In this document: piece by piece, positions 45,012-54,030 of the stretch
Layout: every line of letters begins with the position of its first letter
How positions within the stretch are numbered: the stretch's first letter is position 1
Source of the DNA: Ruminococcus sp. AF41-9
GTDB taxonomy: Bacteria > Bacillota > Clostridia > Lachnospirales > Lachnospiraceae
NCBI RefSeq assembly: GCF_003477525.1
Contig: NZ_QUDO01000009.1
Span: 46,725 to 110,724 of the forward strand
Length of the DNA stretch: 64,000 nucleotides
Direction of reading: 5' to 3'
The notes under the pieces: generated by a model
The model's input: only the letters and a program-made list of their open reading frames with translations
What the model was told of the DNA's origin: nothing
The model's database searches: none
Position numbers and translations under genes: made by a program

Positions 45012-45437
45012 ATGAAAAAGCTTTTAGTCAGTGCCTGTCTTATAGGGCAAAACTGTAAATATAATGGCGGAAATAATTTCAGTTCTAAACTGGACACATA
45101 TATAAAAGAACATGACTATGAGGTTATTCCTGTCTGTCCTGAAGTACTTGGCGGACTTCCAACACCTCGGGTTCCTGCTGAAATCGTAAATAGCACAGTA
45201 ACAAACAAAAATGGTATTTCTGTACATACGGAGTTTTGCCGGGGTGCCAAAAAGGCTCTGGAAATTGCAGAAAGTCATCAAATATCCTGTGCAATTCTGC
45301 AATCCCGCAGTCCAAGCTGTGGAGTCCATGAAATATACGATGGCACATTTTCAGGGAAAAAGATTCCGGGAAAAGGGATTTTTGCACAGCTTCTGGAAAC
45401 AAATGGGTTTACAATATTAGATATAGAAGATATTTAA
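45012..45437 (+). CDS. DUF523/TudS-family desulfidase-like protein
   Basis: 141 residues. Conserved family elements are SACLIGQNCKYNGG, VIPVCPEVLGGLPTPRVPAE and the Cys pair in QSRSPSCGVHEIYDG. In characterised relatives three Cys bind a [4Fe-4S] cluster with a free iron site for removing sulfur from thiouracil. The Cys in ACL, CPE and PSCG fit that role. Many genomes have it as a stand-alone domain like here. GGAGG lies about 14 bases before the ATG. No operon partner is seen. Confidence 0.85.
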   Translation: MKKLLVSACLIGQNCKYNGGNNFSSKLDTYIKEHDYEVIPVCPEVLGGLPTPRVPAEIVNSTVTNKNGISVHTEFCRGAKKALEIAESHQISCAILQSRSPSCGVHEIYDGTFSGKKIPGKGIFAQLLETNGFTILDIEDI

Positions 45438-45466
45438 AAGGTAAAAAATCTAAAGGATACAGATGA

Positions 45467-45556
45467 ATGAGCATTGAAGTCGAAGGAAAATTAAAAATAC
45501 ATGATAAAGAACAGTTAGAAAACCGTGTTAATGAAAAAAATAGTATAAAAGCTTAA
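45467..45556 (+). other. Short open frame, probably a gene fragment
   Basis: 29 codons (MSIEVEGKLKIHDKEQLENR...), highly charged, with a poor ribosome site. It ends in front of a terminator. It may be a remnant. Confidence 0.25.
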
Positions 45557-45558
45557 GA

Positions 45559-45602
45559 CAGCTATTATTTACAGCATTATATTGTAAATGATAGCTGTTT
45601 TG
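45559..45602 (+). terminator. Terminator before the membrane protein gene
   Basis: ACAGCTATTATTTACA pairs with TGTAAATGATAGCTGT (one mismatch) and is followed by TTTTGCTT. Confidence 0.7.
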
Positions 45603-45662
45603 CTTATCTATGTGTTATAATATATTTCAACGAATCTTCTGGAAAACAAAAAGAAAGGACAG

Positions 45663-46157
45663 ATGATATTGATGAAAGATAAAAAACTCCCTTTAGTGTC
45701 ATTGTTATCTACCATATTAATTGGCGGCTATACGATAGTTCTTCTCTGTGTGGGGATCGTGACCATATTTCTTGGCAGATACGCCGGAGGACTCATAACT
45801 ACAGGCATGAACCTGACAGCAAACTCCGTTGGAAACGGAGACTATATAAGCGGCTATCTTATGCTTCCCGGATTTCTTTCAGCATTACTCGGGGGAATGA
45901 CAGGCGCTGTAGCGTTTTTGCTGGCAGCAGGGATGTTTCTGTTGTTTTTGCTTTTCCTGATCCTTTTGATATCTTCCATCGTAATGTTGAAAAAAAGGAA
46001 AATAAAAGCGGACGCCTGTGTGAAAATAATTATTTTCTTTATTCTTTCGATTCTTTCCTGGCTGCTGCTTCAAAGTGTACGGATAACCCTGCTGCTGATA
46101 ATTCCAGCAATTATGGGACTGTTCGTGTTGATAAAGAAAAAAGGAACTGATGAGTGA
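45663..46157 (+). CDS. Membrane protein of unknown function
   Basis: 164 residues with AAAGG five bases before the ATG. Four membrane segments (about 12-36, 60-80, 84-108 and 120-160) joined by short loops, a short basic patch LKKRKIKADACVK inside, and a Lys-rich end. I do not recognise a family and there are no conserved polar motifs. It is between two terminator-like structures and so probably its own unit. Confidence 0.6.
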   Translation: MILMKDKKLPLVSLLSTILIGGYTIVLLCVGIVTIFLGRYAGGLITTGMNLTANSVGNGDYISGYLMLPGFLSALLGGMTGAVAFLLAAGMFLLFLLFLILLISSIVMLKKRKIKADACVKIIIFFILSILSWLLLQSVRITLLLIIPAIMGLFVLIKKKGTDE

Positions 46158-46275
46158 GAGTATTTACAGAATACCAGAGGAGCTTTCAGGGTGGATTGAC
46201 CGTGGTGTAGATTTGTAGATTATCCGGAACTTAGAGAATGCATATGTATTACAAAAGAAAGGTGTTTGATCAAAA

Positions 46276-47007
46276 ATGAATGAGATTATAGAAAGTTTGT
46301 ATCGCAGAAAATCTGTGAGAGCATATGAAACCAGAGAAATTCCAGAAGAAATGAAAAACCTGATTCTGGAATCGGCTATGCAGGCGCCATCAGCTGGCTG
46401 TCAGCAGTTATATACAATTTTGGATATCACAAATCAGGAACTGAAGGAAAAACTTGCTGAAAGTTGTGACCATCAGCCATTTATCGCAAAGGCACCAATG
46501 GTTCTGGTGTTTTGTGCAGACTGTAAAAAATGGTATGATGCTTATCTGGAAACAGGATGTGAGCCACGAACTCCGGGGGTGGGAGATCTGATGCTTGCGG
46601 TTACAGATACTGTCATTGCGGCACAGAATGCAGTAGTGGCAGCAGAAAGCCTTGGAATCGGTTCCTGTTACATTGGTGATATTATGGAAAACTGTGAAGA
46701 ACACAGGAGACTTTTACAGCTTCCGGACTATGTATTTCCGGCAGCTATGCTGGTATTGGGCTGGCCGACATTGCAGCAGAAACAACGCAAAAAACCAACA
46801 CGATGTGAACAGAAATATATCGTACATGAGAACGCATATCACAGCATGGATGGAAAGGAATTGCGGGAAATGTTTGCACATAAATATAAGAACCATACTT
46901 ATGAGGAATGGTGCAGTGCATTCTGTAAACGCAAATATAATTCAGATTTTTCGAAAGAAATGAGCAGATCAGTAGAAAAATATCTGGACAGTTATAAAAA
47001 GCTATAA
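46276..47007 (+). CDS. Nitroreductase-family flavoprotein
   Basis: 243 residues; AAAGG precedes the ATG. The FMN-binding start YRRKSVRAYETREIPEE and SAMQAPSAGCQQL, the middle TDTVIAAQNAVVAAESLGIG and SCYIGDIMEN are typical of the NfsA/FRP-type family. The C-terminal 60 residues extend beyond the minimal fold (HAYHSMDGKELREMFAHKYK). The enzyme is a cytosolic NAD(P)H-dependent reductase with broad substrates. No pathway partner is adjacent. Confidence 0.92.
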   Translation: MNEIIESLYRRKSVRAYETREIPEEMKNLILESAMQAPSAGCQQLYTILDITNQELKEKLAESCDHQPFIAKAPMVLVFCADCKKWYDAYLETGCEPRTPGVGDLMLAVTDTVIAAQNAVVAAESLGIGSCYIGDIMENCEEHRRLLQLPDYVFPAAMLVLGWPTLQQKQRKKPTRCEQKYIVHENAYHSMDGKELREMFAHKYKNHTYEEWCSAFCKRKYNSDFSKEMSRSVEKYLDSYKKL

Positions 47008-47075
47008 TATTGAATCTGTGATAGAAATATATAAAGGGATTTTGATATTATAAAATTTACAGGAGGAGATGCGGA

Positions 47076-47705
47076 ATGCAGAAAGTACAGAAACAGATGA
47101 AATTCTTCTTACCCGTGGTTTTGCTGTTTTTTCTTACCGGATGTGGAAAACTGGGATCTGTGATTAATGATATACATGGTTCTCTGATTGGAAATAACTA
47201 TACCATATACACATATGACAATTATGGAGATCAGACGTTAAAGACTTCCGGAAAGAAAATCAGCATTACCGGGAATAAAACAAAAAATATCAGTTATGAC
47301 AGTGACGGAAAGGCTACGACGGGATATGATCTTTCCTCTGTGATCACAATAACCATTGACGGTAAAGAGATTGAAAGCTGTGGCGATACCTGTATATTTG
47401 TGCAGAAGGGTCTGGTACCGGAAGTTGACTTTTCATCGGAAGAGATTGACAGCAGCGGGAGCAATGGCATAACAGATAATGCTGCAATTGCCAGAAAACT
47501 TAACAGGTATAAGAATGATTTTGGAAAATCCAGGGTTGTAGTGATTAAATCCCAGCTCGGGCAGCCGATCGCTGCCTTTTCCGGAGACGATGTATACTGG
47601 GAGATTCCCGATGATCTTCCTAAGATGACCAAACTTATGGTAGATGGAAAAGCACTGTACATACATCGGGCAAATTATCAGATCATTGATAGAGATTTAT
47701 TATAA
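47076..47705 (+). CDS. DUF5052-like lipoprotein
   Basis: 209 residues after CAGGAGGAG. The signal peptide ends in a lipobox FFLTGC (Cys near residue 24). The mature part matches my memory of DUF5052 lipoproteins: SLIGNNYTIYTYDNYGDQTL, YDLSSVITITIDGKEIESC, IFVQKGLVPEVDF and NDFGKSRVVVIKSQLGQPI. The family is widespread in Firmicutes and has no known role. It is a beta-rich exported protein without catalytic residues visible. Confidence 0.75.
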   Translation: MQKVQKQMKFFLPVVLLFFLTGCGKLGSVINDIHGSLIGNNYTIYTYDNYGDQTLKTSGKKISITGNKTKNISYDSDGKATTGYDLSSVITITIDGKEIESCGDTCIFVQKGLVPEVDFSSEEIDSSGSNGITDNAAIARKLNRYKNDFGKSRVVVIKSQLGQPIAAFSGDDVYWEIPDDLPKMTKLMVDGKALYIHRANYQIIDRDLL

Positions 47706-48094
47706 TCTGAGCCAAAGAAGAAAATCAGAAAAAAGCTCAGTTTTTTGTATTTTTATAAAATATATCCCCGAAAAATTTGAGACAACAATAATAAAAAAGT
47801 CAAAATCAAGTAGTTTTTATATTGCTGCCAAATAAAAAATCTGATGGATGTTACATAGACTTCCAACCATTACAATGTATGACCTTCATGATTACTACAT
47901 GTATTTAAAACAAGCCATAACAGACCGTATTAAAAAAATGTTTCCGGTATATTTGCCAATAATGAATTTAAAAAACATCGTATCGAATGACTCTCCCTTG
48001 AAATCCCCCACTATTCCGTATATACAGTAGGAATACTGTAGGGGATTTTCCCTGCTTAACATGATGTGATACAATAACTTCTGAAAGGAAAACA
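47706..48094. other. Intergenic stretch before the island junction
   Basis: AT-rich with a frame for about 50 residues (from the ATG near 47875, MYDLHDYYMYLKQAITDRI) that has no ribosome site and no known family. A hairpin CCCCCAC..ATTCC/GGAATA..GTAGGGG lies at 48007-48045 and may be a terminator. Confidence 0.4.
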
Positions 48095-48295
48095 ATGAGA
48101 AAATTAGCATTAAGTGATGAGATTTTAATGAAGGTTGATAAAGCCGCCCGCTATATCGGTGGTGAAGTCAACTCTGTAATGAAAGATAAGAATAACGTAG
48201 ATATCCGATTTGCCATGTGCTTCCCGGATGTCTATGAAATCCTTTTTCTATCCGATACAAAAACACAATATATAATGCCTGGTAATGCTGTTTGA
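48095..48295 (+). pseudogene. Truncated 5' end of a B12-binding radical SAM (TIGR03960-type) gene
   Basis: A good AAAGGAAAACA ribosome site precedes MRKLALSDEILMKVDKAARY, then IGGEVNSV and DIRFAMCFPDVYEI. This is the conserved N-terminus of the long TIGR03960-type protein, which normally runs to about 600 residues. The match ends near base 48245 and the frame stops after 16 foreign residues. The rest of the gene is not in the window. It marks the left boundary of the accessory island. Confidence 0.8.
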
Positions 48296-48545
48296 TAACA
48301 ATATTTTGATGCCGATAAGTGTTGCTTGATACCAAATGACACTGAATGATACGATGACAAGTACCCATTTTTGACCATATTTTCTCATGATTTTTTACCC
48401 CATTTTTTACACTTTATGCCCCTTTCATTTACAAATCTTATTTCTCTAATACAAAAGACAAATATGTTATGACCAATCTTTTATTCTGTACTTAAATAGA
48501 ATTTATGATGTCAAAAAATAACATACTAAACTCCAAATGCAGATC
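48296..48545. other. Left end of the island, non-coding
   Basis: No ORF. Several related words occur at 48292-48350: TTGATAACAA, TTGATGCCGATAAG, TTGATACCAAATG, ATGATACGATG. They look like degenerate repeats of a recombinase or regulator site. Confidence 0.35.
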
Positions 48546-48611
48546 ACCTCTGCCAGAAGATTTTCTTACAGTTCTACTATGTAAGATATTTTTGGCAGAG
48601 GTTATTTTTTT
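48546..48611. terminator. Terminator at the island edge
   Basis: ACCTCTGCCA pairs with TGGCAGAGGT around a long inner stem and is followed by TATTTTTTT. It can end the minus-strand gene at 48641 as well. Confidence 0.7.
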
Positions 48612-48640
48612 GTAAAAACTTTTGCAATATTAATAAGGCC

Positions 48641-49815
48641 TTATTTTGGCTTATATTTATTGACTATACCTTCGCTGTTTTCAGCATTGGGGGATGCTGT
48701 CATTTCTTTAAGGGTATTTACCAAACTATCTGCTTCATCAAGTCTTAGTCTATAATCCCTTTCCAAGTTTGCTAATCTATTTATAATTTGATGAATTTCA
48801 TTCTTGTCAAGAACAACACCTGGAGAGTTGCTGCGGAAAGCACCTTCTCCAATAAATCGATACCAGTTTGCGTCATCTGCATTATCAATGAGTAAAATTC
48901 CATTCTTGGTTTTCGGCATAAGCTCTGCTATAACTTGTGGTGCAGTATTGTTGAGAGGTGATTTCTTACCAAGGGTGTCTATACATTCCAGGCCAAGCTT
49001 AAATGCACAGATATCTTTACCACGTGTTCCCTCATTTGTATCTACCATTAGTGCAGAACCTCCTATATAGGAAGACTGCTGGGAAATGGATGCGATATTA
49101 ATGTTCCAGTACATTGTCGAATAGCAGGCGACAGCTCCTCTGTTCGAAAGTTAATTTGTATACAGCTTGGTGAATAACGGATGTCATTATGTTCTGCCAG
49201 ATATAAATGGATAGAAGAGGTGCTCTTTTTCTTTTCCAGCGCAGGCAAAAGATCTTTAAAGCATTTCTTTATTTCAGCAACATCTTTAAATTTATATCCA
49301 AAGTCCGGGATTTCGTTAAAATCAGAAATTCCACGAAGCATTGCTGCGCTATACTTACCTTTTTTTTCAAAAAACCAGAAATATGCCATATATGTTTTAT
49401 AAGAAGAATTACGAAGCATATAATATCCACGATATCGTTTATTTGTAAATAATGTTAATTCAGTTTGTTTTTTTTCTGGTTCCTTTTTTTGGAAACTATT
49501 TTCCGGAAACTTATCTTTAAATTCTTTTGGATTTAATTTTAAATCTTCTTCTGTTATACGCCCTTTGTTTTCAGAACCTGTATAGAAAAAAGAAAAGGAT
49601 GATGCGATCATTTTAAACACGTTATCTGAAACAAATCGTCCGTTTCTTGCATTGTTTAGTGTGCTGATGCCAATATTCAATCCTGGAATAGTTACATTTT
49701 TTATATATTCTGATTTAGGAATTGACTCTGTAGAAAGCACGCATGTGAGAAGGTATTTGAGATTTTCTCCACAGTTTATGGCTTCAACTGATTTCCCATC
49801 TGTAGCATTATTCAT
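48641..49815 (-). CDS. Island protein of unknown function, frameshifted as read near 49114
   Basis: The ATG at 49815 has GGAGG upstream. The first frame gives 250 residues; a second frame of about 157 residues follows on. Adding one base to the TT at 49114-49115 joins them as ...SPAIRQMYWNINIASISQQSS..., about 390 residues. The N-terminal 70 residues (NLKYLLTCVLSTESIP, STLNNARNGRF) look like a small helix-turn-helix-type region, the middle is beta-rich with Tyr/Phe, and the end is a coiled coil (INRLANLERDYRLRLDEADS). It is divergent from the HTH gene at 49974. Possibly a regulator with a sensing middle part. I do not recognise the family. Confidence 0.5.
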
Positions 49816-49973
49816 ATTACTTCCTCCTTTTATATTATAATAAACTAATTAAGATAAAATAATACCATATAGTGCGAATTTAACACATATTTAACTCATC
49901 TATGAGAAATATAATATATTAAAATATTATCAAAGTCAATGGTAAATTATATTTTTCTAGGGAGGAATTTAGG

Positions 49974-50999
49974 ATGGAAAATGCAAATTGGGCAAATGCT
50001 TTTGGAAAAGTTTTTCACAAAATAGAACAGATCAATCATACTACATATAATCATTCCACATTCAGCAGAGAAATAATGGGTGGAGCTGTTAATCGCAATA
50101 CTATTGGTAACTGGCTGAAGGGAAGCACGATGCCAGGACATAGGGAAGATGTTATTAAGCTTGGTGTTACTGCAGGATATGGTGAAAGCGAAATGAATGA
50201 ACTGCTTCTTGCCGCAGGTAAAAGCAAGCTTTACGTACGGGAATCTGATAAAGCTATTGTTTCTGTATTTCGGGACGCCTACTACCTGTATCTTACAAAA
50301 CAGAATGATGATTCCTGCCGTAAAGCAATAGCAGTAATCGACATGTTGTATGAAGAAATAAAAGCCGCTAAAAGTACCGGTTTTCTTTTTCCCTCAGATT
50401 CCATCAAGGAAGAATATATTACTCCTTACTATGAAGATAAACAGCTTCTTATGCAAACATGCCTTGATTTCTATGAAAATTTATATATTCAATTTCATAC
50501 AAAATATACCATCGTAAAAGGAATGCCTAAAATGTTGGACGAAAAGAAAAGAGGAGTTTCTGTTGATGCTTTAGCCGGAAGGTGGAAAGAATCTTTGAAT
50601 TCCATGTTATATATGTCTGTAAATATTCACAAAGGAAAACATGTTGAAAATATGCACGTTCCGCAGCGCAAGGAAATTATTATTCTTGGATTGATCTTAT
50701 GTTATACCAAACAAGATATCGATGATGCATTAGAAGACATGCACTATCAAACTCTTTCAGAGAGTCAAAACAAAATTGAATCTATCCTTATTTATGTACT
50801 GGAAACGTACAGTAAGAGAAAAGTTCTAAAAGATGCTGTATCTTCAGCAAAATATTCTCTTGGTGTATATGCAAAACTGAGAGACACTTTAAAAGAATTG
50901 AAAATTGAACCCAAGGATTACAAATGGATTACCGATATGTATCCTGAAGTTCCTCTTACAGAGTTCGTTCTTAGAAATACAAAACCACAGATTAATTAA
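49974..50999 (+). CDS. Island HTH-type regulatory or adaptor protein
   Basis: 341 residues with GGGAGG before the ATG. An N-terminal XRE-like helix-turn-helix is seen in STFSREIMGGAVNRNTIGNW and LKGSTMPGHREDVIKLGV. The remaining 260 residues are all-helical with many Tyr and Lys and no known catalytic motif. The stop is 15 bases before the guanylate-kinase-like gene, so they share a transcript. It is divergent from the 48641 gene and is the likely controller of the island, either by DNA binding or by acting as an adaptor. The call rests on the N-terminal motif. Confidence 0.6.
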   Translation: MENANWANAFGKVFHKIEQINHTTYNHSTFSREIMGGAVNRNTIGNWLKGSTMPGHREDVIKLGVTAGYGESEMNELLLAAGKSKLYVRESDKAIVSVFRDAYYLYLTKQNDDSCRKAIAVIDMLYEEIKAAKSTGFLFPSDSIKEEYITPYYEDKQLLMQTCLDFYENLYIQFHTKYTIVKGMPKMLDEKKRGVSVDALAGRWKESLNSMLYMSVNIHKGKHVENMHVPQRKEIIILGLILCYTKQDIDDALEDMHYQTLSESQNKIESILIYVLETYSKRKVLKDAVSSAKYSLGVYAKLRDTLKELKIEPKDYKWITDMYPEVPLTEFVLRNTKPQIN

Positions 51000-51014
51000 C
51001 AGGAGGATTATAAA

Positions 51015-51659
51015 GTGAAAAAGAATATTATTGTTATTAGTGGTCCCTCAGGAGTGGGTAAAAGCACTGTTATTAAAGAAATATTAATAAATTCTTCTAT
51101 AATAGAGCAATCTATATCTGATACAACCAGGAATTCCCGTGGAAACGGGGATTCTTATCACTTCATAGATGAAGAGGAGTTTCTGAATAACCTGAAAAGA
51201 GGCATTTATGTAGAGCATAATTATTATAATGGAAATTATTATGGCATTAACAAGGAAGTATTACGTACAATTTTACAAAAAGGACATAGTGCTCTTGTGG
51301 ACTGCAATACTGCGGGCTTACAGCATCTATTAGCTGATGAAGAATTTCAGAAACACATATTGTCATTCTATATGGTTGCAGAACCGGAAATTATTTACAG
51401 TCGGTTACAACATAGAAAAACGGAAACGCCGGAATCACTTATGAGGAGAATGCAAGAGGGGGTTACAGACCTGAAAGTTGCCGGAAGCGGTATTTATAAC
51501 ATTATTTTTTCTACCGATGATGGAAATCCTGAGGATCTTGCAGAAAAAATCATTCAGGCGTGTTCTGGTAATCTTCATATTCATTCGGATTATTATCCGT
51601 CAGAATTAACTGCATTGAGTAGAAAATTAACATTTTTTTGTAACGAACTCTTCAAATGA
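51015..51659 (+). CDS. Guanylate-kinase-like protein
   Basis: 214 residues after ACAGGAGG. The P-loop ISGPSGVGKSTVIKEIL, the TTR motif SDTTRNSRGNGDSYHFIDEE, the YGI segment NYNGNYYGI-like YYNGNYYGINKEVL, and the Arg motif SRLQHRKTETPESLMRRMQE follow the guanylate kinase order. The C-terminal 35 residues (HIHSDYYPSELTALSRK...) are extra. The usual TR-x-P-R-x-G-E of housekeeping Gmk reads TRNSRGNGD here, so it is a divergent copy rather than the essential enzyme. A terminator follows. Confidence 0.82.
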   Translation: MKKNIIVISGPSGVGKSTVIKEILINSSIIEQSISDTTRNSRGNGDSYHFIDEEEFLNNLKRGIYVEHNYYNGNYYGINKEVLRTILQKGHSALVDCNTAGLQHLLADEEFQKHILSFYMVAEPEIIYSRLQHRKTETPESLMRRMQEGVTDLKVAGSGIYNIIFSTDDGNPEDLAEKIIQACSGNLHIHSDYYPSELTALSRKLTFFCNELFK

Positions 51660-51674
51660 TTATATGTTATATGA

Positions 51675-51700
51675 AAAGGAGTTTTCATACTCCTTTTTTT
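51675..51700 (+). terminator. Terminator after the guanylate-kinase-like gene
   Basis: AAAAGGAG-TTTTCATA-CTCC followed by T7, with the A/T ends extending the stem. Confidence 0.85.
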
Positions 51701-51777
51701 ATTGCTTTTTTTGGGAAAATAATATATTAGAAATGAATTTATATAGTAGGTAATTGCGAAACGAAAAATGCGATTAA

Positions 51778-51877
51778 TGTGGATAACTCTTAAAATTTCA
51801 AACGAAGTTATAGGCTTTGTAAGGCATAAAATAAGAATGGTTATTAAAATCAGTTCAATCAAAGAAAGTTATTCACA
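51778..51877. other. Two DnaA-box matches near the SSB genes
   Basis: TTATCCACA on the minus strand (51778-51786) and TTATTCACA on the plus strand (51869-51877), 83 bases apart, followed by a weaker ATTTCCACA. Both are full matches to TTATNCACA. With ssb genes next door, a degraded replication start of a former mobile element is possible. Confidence 0.35.
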
Positions 51878-51933
51878 TTTCCACAGGCATTGAAGAGCAC
51901 ATTGAACTGACTTTTTGGAGGAGAAAGTTATTT

Positions 51934-52099
51934 AGTCAAGCGGATATTCGCAATCCGCTTTGCTACTTGCTCATAACCAAATAACTGCTCCGCAGTTTAT
52001 CAGAAGGCGCTTGCACGCCTCCTGATACAAGCAAGTCCCCACCCACTGCTTATTGCTTTTCGCAATTGAAGCAGGGGACTTACCTGATTTGGTTAAAAA
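51934..52099. repeat. Dispersed multi-hairpin repeat, copy 2 (166 bp)
   Basis: Same fold and almost the same bases as 17758-17924. Here it is inside the island upstream of the SSB fusion gene. Confidence 0.8.
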
Positions 52100-52177
52100 C
52101 AAAAAATCCAGTATTTTCGATAGGTTCAGAGTTTCGCAAATGCCTATAATAAATATCAGGCGAAAGGAGAAACTTTT

Positions 52178-53943
52178 ATGAATATCGTAATACTTACAGG
52201 AAGATTAACAGCAGATGCAACCGTTCGGACTAAAGAATACTGCAAAATTTAATGTAGCTGTTACAGATCCATGGAACAGTGAAAAAACGGACTATTTTAC
52301 AATTAGTTGTTTTGGAAAAAAGGCTGATTATGTAATGAACGGTCTTCAGAAAGGAAGATTTTTGAAAGGCTGTGAAGTTGAAATTTCTGGGCCTATACAT
52401 TTAGTAAGTTATAAGACACAGCAAGGAGAGGATCGTTATTATATGAACGTAATAGCAGAATCATTGTATTGTAAAGTACATAAGGATTTTAAAGGAAATG
52501 CTAATCCTCAGAACGGACAGGGAGCTACCAATAATATTTCTTAGGGACAGAATAATAGTGCTCCGAGATACGGTCAGCAATACAATGCTGCATCCCCTGC
52601 ACAGCAGTTTAATAGTCAAAATACTTCTGGTAGTAATGGTTCTAATCAACAGTATAGTGGAAATCCTGGTTACCGAAACCAAAACGGTGGAAATTCTGGA
52701 GCTTATTCCAATCCACCACAGTTTAATCAGAGTCCATCAGGAAATCAGGGTACTGGAAGTTATAGTGGAAACCAAACGTATGGTCAGCCGTCTGGAGCAG
52801 TTCCAGCACAGCAGTATAGCAGGCCAAGTGTTCCAGATAATCACGGTTCTGGACAGAATAACGGAAATTCAGGATATCAATACGGAGGAGGAAATCCAGA
52901 ATATAACAGACCGAATAATGGAACTCCTGCTAATCAGGGTGGAGGACCACAGCAATATACCTCTGGGAATGGTTCGCAGACAGCTGGGGCTGGTTCGCAG
53001 TATTCGGGTGCATATGAAAACTTACCACATTCTTTACCGCCTGCACCAGATTTTCGGTTGAACAGACTCCGTCTGAAGAAGTGACAGATGATGAAATACA
53101 GTCCAAGATTTCGGATCTGATGAAAAAAAGGAAATATGGATTGATAAAACAGAAGGCAGCATAAACCGATATGATCTTGTGAATCTGGATATTATCTGCA
53201 CCGTCGATGGGAAAGAGTATACCCCAGGTAGCAAAATGGATATGAATCTGAATGTTGGGGCAGGAAATTATTTTTCAGAATTTGAAGAAAAATTGATTGG
53301 GAAACAGCTCGGGGATACCATTACATTTGAACTTACTCTTCCAGATAATGATATGTTTACACAACAGGCTGGGAAAAAAGGGGTTTTTACCGTATACCTG
53401 AAAGTTGTTCGGACACAACCACAGCTTACTGATGAAATTGCAGTAAAGCTGTCTGATTAAAAGTATCAGTCTGTTAAAGAATACCAGCAGTATATAAAAG
53501 AAATGCTGGAGGCAGAAAAAGAAGAGCAGCACAACTATAATGTCTTTATGGAAGTCATGACGCAAATTGCTGATTCTATAGACATAAAAGGAATTCCAGA
53601 AGAAGAGTCAGAGAATGATCTGACCTATGAAAAGATCCAGCAAGAAGCAGACGCAAAGGGAATTGCACCTGCAGAACTTGCTCAGGAATATGAAGCGGCT
53701 GGCAAAAAAATATCCATGGATAGCACGGAAGAACATTCTATGGATCTTTTGATTCTTTATATTGCAGATCAGAATGGCATTACTGTTACCGGCAGTGATA
53801 TTGCAGAGTACAAATCCAGTCTTCTGGAAAGAGGTACTTATTCGGAAGAAGAACTTGATAAAACACTGAGTGAACGAAAGCTGGCACATCTGGCATTAAA
53901 TAGGAAGGTTTTAGCATTTGTCTCTGAACATGCTGAAAATTAG
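52178..53943 (+). pseudogene. SSB fused to trigger-factor-like domains, broken as read
   Basis: GAAAGGAGA precedes the ATG at 52178. Reading through the breaks gives: an SSB OB-fold (MNIVILTGRLTADATVRTKE, then NTAKFNVAVTDPWNSEK to YYMNVIAESLYC), a Gln/Asn/Gly/Ser-rich linker of about 190 residues, and a trigger-factor PPIase-type domain (NYFSEFEEKLIGKQLGDTIT, GKKGVFTVYLKVV) plus helical C-terminal part. Single-base losses at or beside short runs (AA 52236, TTTT 53051, A7 53123) explain three frame changes. A TAG at 52542 and a TAA at 53458 are in frame; both could be former CAG/CAA. It ends TAG at 53943. I read it as one gene of about 590 codons, decayed or mis-sequenced. Confidence 0.65.
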
Positions 53944-54030
53944 TTTTCTTATAAGAATTCGCTGATTGTAACAAACAATAACATATTAGAAATAAAAACA
54001 AGCTTTTCGGGGAAAGATAAGGAGAAATTT

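Noticed and set aside
47848..48030. 60-codon ORF before the island junction
   Set aside because: No ribosome site, no recognisable family and low-complexity composition.
52542..52544. Stop-codon reassignment in the island
   Set aside because: Neighbouring island genes end normally with TAG or TAA (for example 53943, 54798, 57831), so reassigned Gln is not supported.
52178..53943. Programmed -1 frameshifting in the SSB fusion
   Set aside because: Three shifts plus two nonsense codons in one gene, with no X-XXY-YYZ slippery site and pseudoknot, do not fit programmed recoding.
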